Source: DATLXU01 sp035575515 | Lineage (GTDB): Bacteria > Acidobacteriota > Blastocatellia > UBA7656 | Direction of reading: 5' to 3' | Assembly (NCBI GenBank): GCA_035575515.1 | Contig: DATLXU010000008.1 | Span: 1 to 57,812, forward strand | Length of the DNA stretch: 57,812 bases | In this document: positions 33,700-43,363 of the stretch, one piece after another | Numbering within the stretch: position 1 is the first letter of the stretch | Layout: every line of letters starts with the position of its first letter | Position numbers and translations under genes: made by a program | Notes under the pieces: model-generated | What the model was told of the DNA's origin: nothing | Databases searched by the model: none | The model's input: the letters and a program-made list of their open reading frames with translations, nothing else

Positions 33700-33772
33700 G
33701 TCCGAAGTCCGTAGTCCGGTGTCCGTAGTCAAAGTGCAAGGCTTCGGACTCCGGACTCTAGACTTCGGATTC
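33699..33772. repeat. AGTCCGAAGTC-type inverted repeat between clpP and clpX
   Basis: AGTCCGAAGTCCGTAGTCCG and following words on the left match the reverse complement of GGCTTCGGACTCCGGACTCT and following words on the right along about 30 positions. The element starts within the clpP stop codon. The long near-perfect stem can act as an RNA hairpin between the two genes. Confidence 0.75.
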
Positions 33773-33822
33773 ATAAGTGCCTCCAGAGTAGATTTTAGAT
33801 TTTTTGGACGATTGGAGACTGA

Positions 33823-35055
33823 ATGAGACGAGGCGACGACACACTGCGCTGCTCGTTTTGCGGCAAGTCACAAAACGAGGTTAAGAAGCTCATTGCCGGC
33901 CCGACGGTTTATATCTGCAACGAATGCATTGATATATGCAATGAAATAATCACGGACGATCAGCAACAGGAGACTGCCGCCCGTCGCCCGCCCCTGCCCA
34001 AGCCCATGGAGATCAAAGAATTCCTCGACGATTACGTCATCGGGCAGGACGACACCAAAAAGAAATTAGCGGTTGCGGTCTATCAGCACTACAAGCGCGT
34101 CGACATGATCAAGCGGCGCGCGTCCGACGTTGAAATTCAAAAATCGAATATACTTCTCATCGGCCCGACAGGCACGGGCAAGACCCTGCTCGCGCAGACG
34201 CTCGCGCGCATGCTCAACGTGCCGTTCACCATCGTTGACGCGACGACGCTCACCGAAGCTGGCTATGTCGGCGAAGACGTCGAGAATATAATATTGAAGC
34301 TGCTCCAGGCCGCAAACGGTGATATCGAGCGGGCGCAGACCGGAATCATTTATATAGACGAGATTGATAAGATTTGCCGCAAGGACGAGAACCCTTCAAT
34401 CACAAGAGACGTTTCGGGCGAAGGCGTTCAGCAGGCGCTCTTGAAAATCCTCGAAGGCACAGTCGCAAATGTTCCGCCGCAGGGCGGGCGCAAGCACCCG
34501 CATCAGGAATTCTTCCCCGTCGACACGACGAACATTCTGTTCATCTGCGGCGGCGCATTCGTCGGCCTTGAGAAGGTCATCGAGAAGCGCATAGGGAAGA
34601 AAGCGCTCGGCTTCAACGCCAACGTCAAGAGCGCGCGCAAGCAGCGATTGAGCGAAACGCTCGCGCAGGTCGAGCCTGAAGATTTAATCAAGTACGGTCT
34701 CATACCTGAATTTGTCGGTCGCCTTCCCGTTGTCGGAACTCTTCACGAATTAGACGAAGCCGCGATGGTGCAGATACTGACGGAGCCAAAGAATTCGCTC
34801 GTCAAGCAGTATCAGAAACTGTTCGAGTACGAGGGCGTGAAGCTGAGATTTACGGATGACGCGCTTGCGGCGGTCGCTCACATGGCGTGCGAGCGCAAAG
34901 TCGGAGCGCGCGGCCTGCGGATGATACTCGAAGAGCTTATGCTCGACGTGATGTACATGCTGCCTTCGTACAAGAAGGTCAAAGAGTTTGTTTTAACGCG
35001 CGAGATGGTCGAGAACCGCCGCGCTACGTTCCCTGTCCTTGAGAAAGCAGGTTAA
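33823..35055 (+). CDS. clpX: ATP-dependent Clp protease ATP-binding subunit
   Basis: ClpX is the hexameric AAA+ unfoldase that delivers substrates to ClpP. The N-terminal zinc-binding domain has CSFCGKSQNEVKKL and a second CNECIDIC pair, the standard C4 form. Walker A is GPTGTGKT and Walker B TGIIYIDEIDKI. The IGF-type ClpP-binding loop is KRIGKKALGFNA, with GF in place of IGF, and the sensor block VGRLPVVGTLHEL follows. Its 410 residues have the family's normal length. It lies downstream of clpP and upstream of lon, each gap filled by the same repeat type. Confidence 0.98.
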   Translation: MRRGDDTLRCSFCGKSQNEVKKLIAGPTVYICNECIDICNEIITDDQQQETAARRPPLPKPMEIKEFLDDYVIGQDDTKKKLAVAVYQHYKRVDMIKRRASDVEIQKSNILLIGPTGTGKTLLAQTLARMLNVPFTIVDATTLTEAGYVGEDVENIILKLLQAANGDIERAQTGIIYIDEIDKICRKDENPSITRDVSGEGVQQALLKILEGTVANVPPQGGRKHPHQEFFPVDTTNILFICGGAFVGLEKVIEKRIGKKALGFNANVKSARKQRLSETLAQVEPEDLIKYGLIPEFVGRLPVVGTLHELDEAAMVQILTEPKNSLVKQYQKLFEYEGVKLRFTDDALAAVAHMACERKVGARGLRMILEELMLDVMYMLPSYKKVKEFVLTREMVENRRATFPVLEKAG

Positions 35056-35062
35056 GAGTCTA

Positions 35063-35130
35063 AAGTCCGAAGCCCGATGTCCAAAGTCGAATTCAGGGAC
35101 ATCGGACTTCGGACATCAAACTTCGGACTA
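35063..35130. repeat. AGTCCGAAG-type inverted repeat between clpX and lon
   Basis: AAAGTCCGAAGCCCGATGTC on the left and GACATCGGACTTCGGACATC on the right pair over about 25-30 bp. It uses the same words as the clpP-clpX element. It ends five bases before the lon ATG, so it occupies the position where the ribosome binding site should be. Confidence 0.75.
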
Positions 35131-35134
35131 CCCC

Positions 35135-37570
35135 ATGAACGAATTCAGCGATAGCACACCAAGCGACGTAGTGAGATGCCCGATGGTCCCCATAAGGGAC
35201 GTGGTCGTCTTTCCATATACAATGGTTGCCTTTGTCATAGGCAGGCCCGCCTCAGTTCGCGCGCTCGAAGAGGCGCTTCGCGGCGACAAGACTATTTTCC
35301 TGGCCACGCAACACGACGCAACAATTGATGAGCCGAAGGTTGAAGAGGTCTATTCAATCGGCACAATCGCGCGCATAACGCACAACCTGCGCCTGCCCGA
35401 TGGCAATATCAAAGTCATGGTCGAGGGCATCTACCGCGCTCGCACTGTCAGAGTCGAAGACACGGGTGATTACTGGCTTGCGACTCTGCGCAAGGCGCAA
35501 GAGATTTCGGAGCCGCGCTCTCGATTGAATTCGCTCATCGGGCGCATCGGCTCGCTCGTCGACCAGTACGTGCGCCAGTCTACGGAACTCTCAAATCCTG
35601 AAACGCTCACGGCTGCGCTGCGCATTGATGACCCGGCGAGGCTGTGCGATACGATTGCGTCGAACCTGAAAATTTCAGTCGAAGACAAACAGGGGCTGCT
35701 CGAAATCTTCTCGCTTCAGGAGCGGCTCAATCGTCTTGTCGAAGTGCTTGAGATTGAACTTGAAAAGATTCAGGTTGATCGCGCGATTCACGGGCGCGTC
35801 AAGCGGCAGATGGAGCGCGCGCAAAAAGAGTATTACCTCAATGAGAAGATCAAGGCGATTCACAAAGAGCTTGGCCGCAAAGACGAAAAAGCCGAGCTTG
35901 AAGAGTTGAAGCAGAAGATCGAAGCCGCTGGCATGTCGAAAGACGCCTACGAGAAAGCGATGACGGAGCTAAAGCGGCTCGAACAGATGCCGCCGATGTC
36001 TGCTGAAAGCACGGTATCGCGCAATTATCTCGACTGGCTGCTTGCCGTTCCCTGGAAAGAAAAATCGGAAGAGGTGCGCGACATTCGCGCCGCGCAGGAA
36101 GTGCTCGACGCGGACCACTACGGGCTTGAGCGCGTCAAGGAGCGAATACTTGAATACCTGGCCGTTCGCCAACTCGTAGAAAAACCGAAAGGTTCAATAC
36201 TTTGCTTCGTTGGCCCGCCCGGCGTCGGAAAGACTAGTCTCGGTCGCTCGATTGCAAAAGCTACGGGACGCAAGTTCGTGCGCCTCTCACTTGGTGGCGT
36301 GCGCGACGAAGCTGAGATTCGCGGCCATCGTCGCACGTACATCGGCGCGCTGCCGGGCCAGATAATTCAGATGATGAAGAAAGCGGGGACCGTCAACCCG
36401 CTCATCATGCTCGATGAAGTCGACAAGCTCGGAATGGATTTTCGCGGCGACCCGTCAGCTGCGCTGCTTGAAGTGCTTGACCCTGAGCAGAACTTCGCGT
36501 TCCACGATCATTATCTCGACGTTGAATATGATCTATCGAACGTGATGTTCATAGCGACGGCGAACGTTTTGCACACGATACCGCCCGCGCTCCAGGACCG
36601 TTTGGAGATCATCCGGCTCGCAGGCTACACCGAGCGCGAGAAGCTGGAAATCGCCAAGCGTCACCTGCTGCCGAAACAGCTCGAAGCGAATGGCGTGAAA
36701 GCTGAGCAGGTTGATTTCACAGACGACGGTTTCAGAACGATCATCCAGTACTACACGCGCGAAGCAGGCGTCAGAAATCTCGAACGAGAGATTGCATCCG
36801 TCCTTCGCAAACTCGCGCGGCGGATGCTGACAAGCAACAACCCCGAAGGCTATCACGAAGTAGTCACCGAAGAGCTTGTGAAAGAGTTGCTCGGCCCGAC
36901 GCGCTTCCGCCCGCAGTCTGCCGTCGAGCAGAACGAAGTGGGGCTTGCCACCGGTCTTGCGTGGACTGAGGTCGGAGGCGAAGTCCTGCACATAGAAGCG
37001 ACGTTGATGCAGGGACGCGGCAACATCACGCTGACGGGCAAGCTGGGCGAGGTGATGCAGGAATCGGCCCGCGCCGCGCTCTCGTGCGTGCGCTCTCGCT
37101 CGAAGCGGCTAGGCATCGCGCTCGATTTTTATAAGAAGTACGACCTGCACCTGCACGTGCCCGAAGGGGCGATACCGAAAGACGGCCCGTCGGCAGGTAT
37201 CGCGATTTCAACCGCGCTCGTTTCTGTATTGACGAACGTTGCTGTGCGGCGAGACGTTGCGATGACGGGCGAAATAACACTTCGCGGCAAGGTGCTGCCC
37301 ATAGGCGGCGTAAAAGAGAAATTGCTCGCCGCGCATCGCGCAGGCATAACGACGGTCGTGCTGCCGAAAGAGAACCAGAAAGATTTAGTCGAACTGCCCG
37401 AAGACGTTCGCTCGGCGCTGACCGTGCAGTTGGTTGATAACGTTGACGAGGTGTGGCAGGTCGCGCTCGAAGAGCACTTGCCGAAGCCGGAAGTCCCGAC
37501 CGAAGGCGTTCCCATCTGGAGCCAGCCTCCGGCTGCCGACGCGCCGACCTCGAATCAAGCGATTGAATAG
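35135..37570 (+). CDS. lon: ATP-dependent Lon protease
   Basis: Lon is a cytoplasmic AAA+ protease that degrades damaged and regulatory proteins. The 811-residue product from the ATG at 35135 has an N-terminal substrate-binding domain (VRCPMVPIRDVVVFPYTMVA), coiled-coil text to about 300, Walker A GPPGVGKTS from Gly360 and the AAA+ sensor blocks. The Ser-Lys dyad is Ser686 in PKDGPSAGI and Lys727 in VLPIGGVKEKLLAA. The longer frame starting within clpX (35039) is not the gene start; its first part is repeat sequence. No purine-rich ribosome binding site is seen; the right arm of the inverted repeat lies there. It belongs to the tig-clpP-clpX-lon block. Confidence 0.98.
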   Translation: MNEFSDSTPSDVVRCPMVPIRDVVVFPYTMVAFVIGRPASVRALEEALRGDKTIFLATQHDATIDEPKVEEVYSIGTIARITHNLRLPDGNIKVMVEGIYRARTVRVEDTGDYWLATLRKAQEISEPRSRLNSLIGRIGSLVDQYVRQSTELSNPETLTAALRIDDPARLCDTIASNLKISVEDKQGLLEIFSLQERLNRLVEVLEIELEKIQVDRAIHGRVKRQMERAQKEYYLNEKIKAIHKELGRKDEKAELEELKQKIEAAGMSKDAYEKAMTELKRLEQMPPMSAESTVSRNYLDWLLAVPWKEKSEEVRDIRAAQEVLDADHYGLERVKERILEYLAVRQLVEKPKGSILCFVGPPGVGKTSLGRSIAKATGRKFVRLSLGGVRDEAEIRGHRRTYIGALPGQIIQMMKKAGTVNPLIMLDEVDKLGMDFRGDPSAALLEVLDPEQNFAFHDHYLDVEYDLSNVMFIATANVLHTIPPALQDRLEIIRLAGYTEREKLEIAKRHLLPKQLEANGVKAEQVDFTDDGFRTIIQYYTREAGVRNLEREIASVLRKLARRMLTSNNPEGYHEVVTEELVKELLGPTRFRPQSAVEQNEVGLATGLAWTEVGGEVLHIEATLMQGRGNITLTGKLGEVMQESARAALSCVRSRSKRLGIALDFYKKYDLHLHVPEGAIPKDGPSAGIAISTALVSVLTNVAVRRDVAMTGEITLRGKVLPIGGVKEKLLAAHRAGITTVVLPKENQKDLVELPEDVRSALTVQLVDNVDEVWQVALEEHLPKPEVPTEGVPIWSQPPAADAPTSNQAIE

Positions 37571-37572
37571 CA

Positions 37573-37647
37573 GGGATCGGGGGGTCAGGAGCCAGTAAGG
37601 GAACCAAATACTGAGGTTTCTTCCCTGACCCCTGATTCCCGACCCCT
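37573..37647. repeat. GGGGTCAGG-type inverted repeat between lon and engB
   Basis: GGGATCGGGGGGTCAGGAGC on the left and CTGACCCCTGATTCCCGACC on the right are imperfectly complementary. The right arm reaches the base before the engB ATG. Words differ from the AGTCCG family but the architecture is the same. Confidence 0.7.
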
Positions 37648-38229
37648 ATGAAAGTAAAGAGTGCACGCTTCGTAAAGAGCGCGACCAGTCCAGAGCATTA
37701 CCCGCGCGACGCGAGACCGGAAATTGCTTTCATGGGAAGGTCAAACGTCGGCAAGTCATCTTTGATAAATAGTCTGCTTGGCGTGAAGGGACTTGCGCGC
37801 ACAAGCTCGACGCCGGGACGCACACAGCTTATCAATTTCTTTTTGATAAACGATGCGTTCTACTTCGTGGACCTGCCCGGCTACGGCTACGCGCGCGTGC
37901 CCACGGATGTGAAGCGCGAGTGGGGGCCGATGATAGAGAAATACCTTGCAACTCGGCCTAACCTTGTGTTATCTATTCTCATCACTGATTCGCGGCACGA
38001 GCCTACCAAGTTAGACCTGCTGATGAAAGAATGGTTAAGCGGGAGGGGAAGGCCATTCATCATCGTTGCAACGAAGGCCGACAAGCTCAGCAGTAATCAG
38101 TTGAGGGCGAACCTGAGCCGCGCGTCAGCGGTGTTGGAAACCAGAGAGATTATCGCGTATTCGGCGGTCACGCGACTTGGCGCAGACCGCATCTGGAAAG
38201 AAATCCACAGCCGGATTGCGGAGTTCTGA
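37648..38229 (+). CDS. engB: Ribosome biogenesis GTPase (YihA/YsxC/EngB)
   Basis: This GTPase supports late assembly of the 50S subunit. The 193-residue product shows G1 GRSNVGKSSL, the G2 region TSSTPGRTQLINFFLI, G3 FVDLPGYGYARV and G4 ATKADKL, with the G5 region IIAYSAVTRLG. Length is typical. The ATG follows the repeat directly (preceded by GACCCCT), so no normal Shine-Dalgarno is visible; the repeat's right arm forms the immediate 5' side. The stop codon overlaps the next repeat. Confidence 0.97.
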   Translation: MKVKSARFVKSATSPEHYPRDARPEIAFMGRSNVGKSSLINSLLGVKGLARTSSTPGRTQLINFFLINDAFYFVDLPGYGYARVPTDVKREWGPMIEKYLATRPNLVLSILITDSRHEPTKLDLLMKEWLSGRGRPFIIVATKADKLSSNQLRANLSRASAVLETREIIAYSAVTRLGADRIWKEIHSRIAEF

Positions 38230-38327
38230 TTGCGGATTGCGGATTGAAGCAAGCAAGTTCTACACAGTTTTTCAATCCTGAAATCGCAAGTATGAAATCC
38301 ACAATCTCCACTCCACAATCCGCAACC
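38228..38327. repeat. GATTGCGGATTG-type inverted repeat between engB and rho
   Basis: Three copies of a GATTGCG-like word (TGATTGCGGATTGCGGATTG) start at the engB stop codon. CACAATCTCCACTCCACAAT and following bases on the right are complementary. It is about 100 bp, longer than the others, with a spacer of about 60 bp. Confidence 0.65.
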
Positions 38328-38378
38328 TGAATTCCGCTATTGGCAAAATCCCCAAGGAAAAAAAACAATTCGCTGAAC

Positions 38379-38399
38379 GCGCAAGAACATTGCTTGCGC
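38379..38399 (+). promoter_or_regulatory. Hairpin in the rho leader
   Basis: GCGCAAG (38379-38385) and CTTGCGC (38393-38399) pair perfectly around a 7-nt loop, ending 34 bp before the rho ATG. rho genes are often autoregulated in the leader, so this could matter for control, but no further evidence is visible. TGAGGACGA before the ATG can act as the ribosome binding site. Confidence 0.4.
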
Positions 38400-38433
38400 G
38401 CGGCGCTAACCTAATGAGGACGACAGAATAATC

Positions 38434-39708
38434 ATGGCAGAAGAAGTAAATGAATTAATGGACATCAGTGAGCTTAAAGATATGTCCATCTCTAAGCTCA
38501 CGCACATAGCGAAGGACCTCGATATAGCGGGCGCTACCGGCATGCGCAAGCAGGAGTTGATCTTCAAAATCCTGCAGGCGCAGACCGAAAAGAGCGGCCT
38601 GATATTTTCCGAAGGCGTGCTCGAAACACTCCCTGACGGGTTTGGCTTCCTTCGCGCGCCGGACTACAACTACCTCCCTGGCCCTGACGACATATACGTC
38701 AGCCCGTCGCAGATTCGCAAATTCGATCTGCGCACGGGCGACACCATCTCAGGGCAGATTCGCCCGCCGAAAGAAGGCGAGCGGTACTTCGCGCTCATCA
38801 AGGTCGAAGCCATCAACTTCGAGCCGCCTGAGATGGCGCGCGACCGCGTCTTTTTCGACAACCTTACGCCGCTCTACCCGGAAGAAAAGCTGCGCATGGA
38901 GACCGATCCCGAACACCTTTCGGGCCGCGTGCTCGATCTGATGACGCCCATCGGTAAAGGCCAGCGCGCATTGATCGTAGCCCCGCCGCGCACCGGAAAG
39001 ACCATGCTGCTTCAGTCAATCGCAAACTCGATCACGCGCAACCACCCCGAGGTGACGCTGATCGTTCTGCTGATTGACGAGCGACCCGAAGAGGTCACCG
39101 ATATGCAGCGCAGTGTTCACGGCGAAGTCATCAGCTCGACGTTCGACGAGCCGCCGACGCGCCACGTCCAGGTCGCTGACATGGTGATTGAGAAAGCAAA
39201 GCGCCTTGTAGAGTACAAGCGCGACGTTGTGATTCTGCTCGATTCAATCACGCGACTCGCGCGGGCGCACAATGCGGTCGTTCCGCCGTCGGGCAAGATT
39301 CTTTCGGGCGGTATTGACTCGAACGCGCTTCAAAAGCCTAAAAGATTTTTCGGCTCGGCGCGCAATATCGAGGAAGGCGGGTCACTTACAATCATCGCAA
39401 CGGCGTTGATTGATACCGGCTCGCGAATGGATGATGTAATCTTTGAAGAGTTCAAAGGCACGGGCAACCTCGAAATCAACCTTGATCGCAAGCTCACCGA
39501 AAAGCGCATCTTCCCGTCAATTGACATCAACAAGTCGGGCACGCGCAAGGAAGAACTTCTGCTTGCGCCTGCGGACTTCAACCGCATCATCGTGCTTCGT
39601 CGGGTGCTTTCGCAGCTATCGCCAACGGAAGCGATGGAATTGCTGCTGGAAAAACTGAGCAAGACGAAGTCGAATGCGGACTTCCTCGACTCGATGCAAT
39701 CGTCATAA
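38434..39708 (+). CDS. rho: Transcription termination factor Rho
   Basis: Rho is the hexameric RNA helicase that ends transcription at untranslated RNA. The 424-residue product has the Rho N-terminal helical domain (MSISKLTHIAKDLDIAGATG), the OB-fold RNA-binding domain (ETLPDGFGFLRAPDYNYLPG), Walker A APPRTGKTMLLQ, Walker B TLIVLLIDERPEEVTDM and the Q/R-loop region DSITRLARAHN. There is no N-terminal insertion as found in some high-GC phyla. The ATG at 38434 gives a normal start. The VWFA gene begins 121 bp after the stop. Confidence 0.98.
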   Translation: MAEEVNELMDISELKDMSISKLTHIAKDLDIAGATGMRKQELIFKILQAQTEKSGLIFSEGVLETLPDGFGFLRAPDYNYLPGPDDIYVSPSQIRKFDLRTGDTISGQIRPPKEGERYFALIKVEAINFEPPEMARDRVFFDNLTPLYPEEKLRMETDPEHLSGRVLDLMTPIGKGQRALIVAPPRTGKTMLLQSIANSITRNHPEVTLIVLLIDERPEEVTDMQRSVHGEVISSTFDEPPTRHVQVADMVIEKAKRLVEYKRDVVILLDSITRLARAHNAVVPPSGKILSGGIDSNALQKPKRFFGSARNIEEGGSLTIIATALIDTGSRMDDVIFEEFKGTGNLEINLDRKLTEKRIFPSIDINKSGTRKEELLLAPADFNRIIVLRRVLSQLSPTEAMELLLEKLSKTKSNADFLDSMQSS

Positions 39709-39829
39709 TCGGTTCCAGTATGAAAACGGAGATCGGCTCGCGCTGTTTGTCGAGGCGGCGCGAGCCGGGCTTTCATGCTATTATCTGTGCCGGACGAGCC
39801 AGCGGCAATCCCTCTTCAAGGTTCCGGTT

Positions 39830-40846
39830 GTGTTTCAAGCAATCAGCCTTTTAATCCTTCTCGCGCTCGCGCAGTCGGGTCCTGCTCTCTCTTCTCAATC
39901 CAGTCAATCGCCCGCAGACGAGCAAACGCTCAAGCTGCGCACGGACCTCGTGGTCGTTGACGTTTTGCCCGTGCAGAAGAAGACCGCGCGCGTTGTTGGT
40001 GGACTCAGCAAGGACGATTTCACCGTTTACGAAGACGGCGTGAAGCAGCAGATCGCGCACTTCAGCCGCGACAAGCTGCCCGTGTCTGTCATACTGCTCG
40101 TTGACCGCGCAGGCTGCGTCAATCCGTTCAACGAAGAGATTCGCGCGGCAACCATCGCGGCTATCAACAAGCTCAAGCCTGAAGATGAAGTGGCGATAAT
40201 GACTTTTTCGAACAAGGTCGCGCTGTTTCAACCATTCACGCGCGACAGAAGATTGATCGCCGATAAGATCATGGCCGTCGAGCGGCAGCATCAGAGCGAG
40301 CAGCATTATTTCAACGCGGCGATCTATGAAGCGTCGGAGTATATGAAGCGCGCGGCAAACCCGGCGGGCCGCCGCGCAATCATCGCGCTCACGAGCCTCG
40401 AAGCGTCAATTGATTTTTCAAAGGTGTCAGAAAAAGAAGCTCTCAATGCGGTGCTGGAATCGGGCGCTGTTGTTTCGGGCCTTCTCGTCAAGACGCTTGG
40501 CGGGCGCATAGAGCAGGCGGTTCGCGGAAAGCCTACGAGTTTGCTCCGTCATTTGGGATTGCGCGCAGGCAGCTTGAAGATGTTCGTTGAAGAGACGGGC
40601 GGCGAAATTATCGGCGCATCACCGGACGAGATTCAACCGGCGCTCACCCGTCTTGTTGATAATATCTCGGCGAGTTATACGATTGCCTATTTGCCTACGA
40701 ACACCGCGCGCGACGGCAAACGCCGCCGCATTCGATTGGAACTTTCGCCGGAAGTCGAAAAGCGTGAAGGTAAGGTCGCGCTGCTTGCTCGCCGCAGCTA
40801 CGTGATGGCGAAAGAAACGGAAGCGAAGCGGCAGCCGAGCAAATAG
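39830..40846 (+). CDS. Secreted VWFA-related domain protein
   Basis: A GTG at 39830 with AAGG upstream opens a signal peptide (FQAISLLILLALAQSGPALS); the longer frame from 39674 overlaps rho and is unlikely. The 338-residue product carries LRTDLVVVDVLPVQKK, LSKDDFTVYEDGVKQQIAHF and a von Willebrand A fold from about residue 85 (VSVILLVDRAGCV, VAIMTFSNKVALFQPF, RRAIIALTSLEASIDFS). In place of the usual MIDAS Asp-x-Ser-x-Ser the sequence is VDRAGC, so metal binding may be reduced. This fits the acidobacterial VWFA-related family, whose role outside the cell is unknown. It supports the suggested phylum. Confidence 0.85.
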   Translation: MFQAISLLILLALAQSGPALSSQSSQSPADEQTLKLRTDLVVVDVLPVQKKTARVVGGLSKDDFTVYEDGVKQQIAHFSRDKLPVSVILLVDRAGCVNPFNEEIRAATIAAINKLKPEDEVAIMTFSNKVALFQPFTRDRRLIADKIMAVERQHQSEQHYFNAAIYEASEYMKRAANPAGRRAIIALTSLEASIDFSKVSEKEALNAVLESGAVVSGLLVKTLGGRIEQAVRGKPTSLLRHLGLRAGSLKMFVEETGGEIIGASPDEIQPALTRLVDNISASYTIAYLPTNTARDGKRRRIRLELSPEVEKREGKVALLARRSYVMAKETEAKRQPSK

Positions 40847-40877
40847 TTTTCGGGATGCAATCCAATGCAATGTTGGA

Positions 40878-43331
40878 TTAAGGCTCCGGTTCGTTGAGCC
40901 GCTCCCACTTCTCTTTCAGGTCGGCGATTATCGCCTTGAAGCGGGCGTCCTCGCGCAGCGCGTCCCAGTTCGGGCTTCCCGCGATCCACGGATAATTCTC
41001 GTTGCCCATCGCAATTGAACGTTCAAGCCATTCGATAGCTTCGTCCGCACGGTTGTCGAGCGCATAGACTGTGGCCAAACGATAAGCAACATCCTGATCA
41101 ACGCCCGCGATCTCTTTCACGCGATCATTTATGAGTTCAAATGCGCGCTCGCGCTCGCCGCGTGCGAGATAACAGTAGGCCAAAAATATCTTCAGCGAAT
41201 GAAGGTCTGGATTCTTCGACAGGATGTCTTCAAAGACAATCTTCGCTTTTTCTACCTCGCCGAGATAATAATCTATCACGGCGTTATACTCGCGCAGCAT
41301 CGGGTGGTTTGGCTCGAACGCCAGCCCTTTGGCAATCTCAGCCCGTGCTTTGTCGTAATCGTGTTGATAAATGAAGATGCGCGCGCGGTTGTAGCTGGCA
41401 AAGACAACATCGGTTGGGCTTATCTTCAACAGGCTGTCCCATTCGGCGAGCGCCTTATCGTATTGTCCGCTCAAGCGATAAACGTAAGCAGCAGTCGAAT
41501 GAACCGACGGCTCATTGGGCGCGCGGCGCAGCAGCCGCCGGACCCGCTGCCGCGCATCGTCCGTGCGCCCTTCGATCAAATCAATATAGACCATCCTCAC
41601 GCGCGGCTCTACAAGCTTCGGATCAATTTCAAGCGCGCGCTCAAACGACTCTTTCGCGTGCGCGTAATAATCCGCGCCGCCCATGCCCTTTAGCACGAAG
41701 TTCAAATAGCACACGCCAAGCCCGCTGTGCGCCAGCGCGAAATCCTCGTCAAGCTCGACGGCTTGTTGGAACAACTCAACCGCCGCCTGAATGTCTGCGA
41801 TGTCGAGGGTCTGCGTGATGAACTTATAGAGCAGCGTGCGGCCTTTCAGATAAGACTCGTAAGCTTCGGCGTTATCGGTCGGAGTTTTGACCAGTCGCTC
41901 CTGCTCGGTCGTGCTCGTGCGAACGCGCAAGCCCTCGACTATCTGGCGCGAGATTGTGTCTTGGACCGTGATTATGTCTTTCGATTCAACGTCAATCTTT
42001 TCGCTCCAGACAATCTCGCCCGTGTTCGTGTCAACTAGCTGCGGCGTGAGCCGAAAGCGATCTCCCGCTTTGAGGTAGCCGCCGATGAGCACTGCATCAA
42101 CTGCGAGCTGCTGCCCGACTGCGCGAGGGTCAACGTCTTTATTCTGATACTGAGCGACGTAAGACGAGGGGCGAACTATCAGGTGTTGAAGCTGCGCAAG
42201 CTCGGTGATGACGCTGTCGGCGAGGCTGAATCCGTAGAAATCGTTTTCCGCGCTGCCCGACAAATTCTTGAATGGCAATATCGCAATGGCTTTCTTATCG
42301 CGCGACTGCCACATCGAAGGCGTAACGTCGGGAGTCGCAGACGCGCTGCCGCTCGATTCTTCTTTCGGAGGCGGCACGCCTGTGAACGTGCGCTGCATCC
42401 ACTGGGCGACGCGGCCAAACAGGCCGCCCTGTTTCGGCGCCTGCTTCGATGCGCGAAGCGACGCGGTCTTGGCGGTCGGGATGATTCCCTGCTCCGCGTA
42501 ATGCTCGCGCACGCACACGCGCAGGTCTTCGAGCAATCGCTCGGCTGATTGATAACGGTCTGCCGGGTTTTTAGCCAGCGATTTGAATATAATCTGCTGA
42601 ATCCGTTGCGGGACCGCATCGCCCATCGGCGGCGGGTCGTCGTGAATGACCGAGTGCATCACGTCGACTGAAGTCTTGCCTTTGAATGGCAATCTTCCGG
42701 TGAACATCTCGTACATCACGACGCCGAGCGAAAAAATATCCGAGCGCGTGTCGGCGCGCTCGCCGCGCGCCTGTTCGGGCGACATATAACTCGCCGTGCC
42801 GAAAGGCGTGCCCATCTGCGTGAGTTCAACTGAGCCTAAGATAGCGTCAGACTCTTCGCGCTTGATGACCTTCGCCAGTCCAAAGTCCAGAATCTTCACC
42901 TGATTCCGCTCGTTGAGCATGATGTTTGAAGATTTGATGTCGCGGTGTATGACGTTGCGGCGATGGGCTTCGGCGAGCGCGTCGGCAAGCTCAAGCGAGA
43001 ACTCAAGCGCCTGATCCAAAGGCAGCGGGCGCCCGCTGACGATCTTTTTCAAAGTCTTTCCGTCAACGAACTGCATCACGAAAAACAGAACGCCGTCTGC
43101 TTCGTTGACTTCATAGACGGTGCAGATGTTCGGATGGTCAATGGCCGAAGCCGCGCGGGCTTCGCGCATAAATCGGGTGCGGGCCTTGTCGTCTCCGATT
43201 AGGTCTGCGTTGAGAGCTTTGATGGCGACCGTGCGGTGCAGCTTCGTATCTTCGGCCTTATAGACGACACCCATCCCGCCTTTGCCTATTTCTTTCAGGA
43301 TGCGATAGTGCAGTATGGTTTTACCGACCAT
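40878..43331 (-). CDS. Serine/threonine protein kinase with FlgO-like and TPR domains
   Basis: The 817-residue protein begins with a complete PknB-like kinase: the glycine loop GKGGMGVVYKAED, the catalytic loop HRDIKSSNIMLNE and activation segment DFGLAKV, then the APE-like SYMSPEQARGER. From about residue 350 a FlgO-like domain follows (AIAILPFKNLSGSAENDFYG, GEIVWSEKIDVESKDIITVQ), a module often attached to kinases or regulators in acidobacteria. The last 300 residues are at least six tetratricopeptide repeats, suitable for protein binding. No membrane helix is apparent, so it seems cytoplasmic. A promoter with a perfect TATAAT lies 33 bp upstream. Its targets are unknown. Confidence 0.93.
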   Translation of the reverse strand: MVGKTILHYRILKEIGKGGMGVVYKAEDTKLHRTVAIKALNADLIGDDKARTRFMREARAASAIDHPNICTVYEVNEADGVLFFVMQFVDGKTLKKIVSGRPLPLDQALEFSLELADALAEAHRRNVIHRDIKSSNIMLNERNQVKILDFGLAKVIKREESDAILGSVELTQMGTPFGTASYMSPEQARGERADTRSDIFSLGVVMYEMFTGRLPFKGKTSVDVMHSVIHDDPPPMGDAVPQRIQQIIFKSLAKNPADRYQSAERLLEDLRVCVREHYAEQGIIPTAKTASLRASKQAPKQGGLFGRVAQWMQRTFTGVPPPKEESSGSASATPDVTPSMWQSRDKKAIAILPFKNLSGSAENDFYGFSLADSVITELAQLQHLIVRPSSYVAQYQNKDVDPRAVGQQLAVDAVLIGGYLKAGDRFRLTPQLVDTNTGEIVWSEKIDVESKDIITVQDTISRQIVEGLRVRTSTTEQERLVKTPTDNAEAYESYLKGRTLLYKFITQTLDIADIQAAVELFQQAVELDEDFALAHSGLGVCYLNFVLKGMGGADYYAHAKESFERALEIDPKLVEPRVRMVYIDLIEGRTDDARQRVRRLLRRAPNEPSVHSTAAYVYRLSGQYDKALAEWDSLLKISPTDVVFASYNRARIFIYQHDYDKARAEIAKGLAFEPNHPMLREYNAVIDYYLGEVEKAKIVFEDILSKNPDLHSLKIFLAYCYLARGERERAFELINDRVKEIAGVDQDVAYRLATVYALDNRADEAIEWLERSIAMGNENYPWIAGSPNWDALREDARFKAIIADLKEKWERLNEPEP

Positions 43332-43363
43332 TAGTTGAACCTGAAGCTCACTCGCCTGATTTG

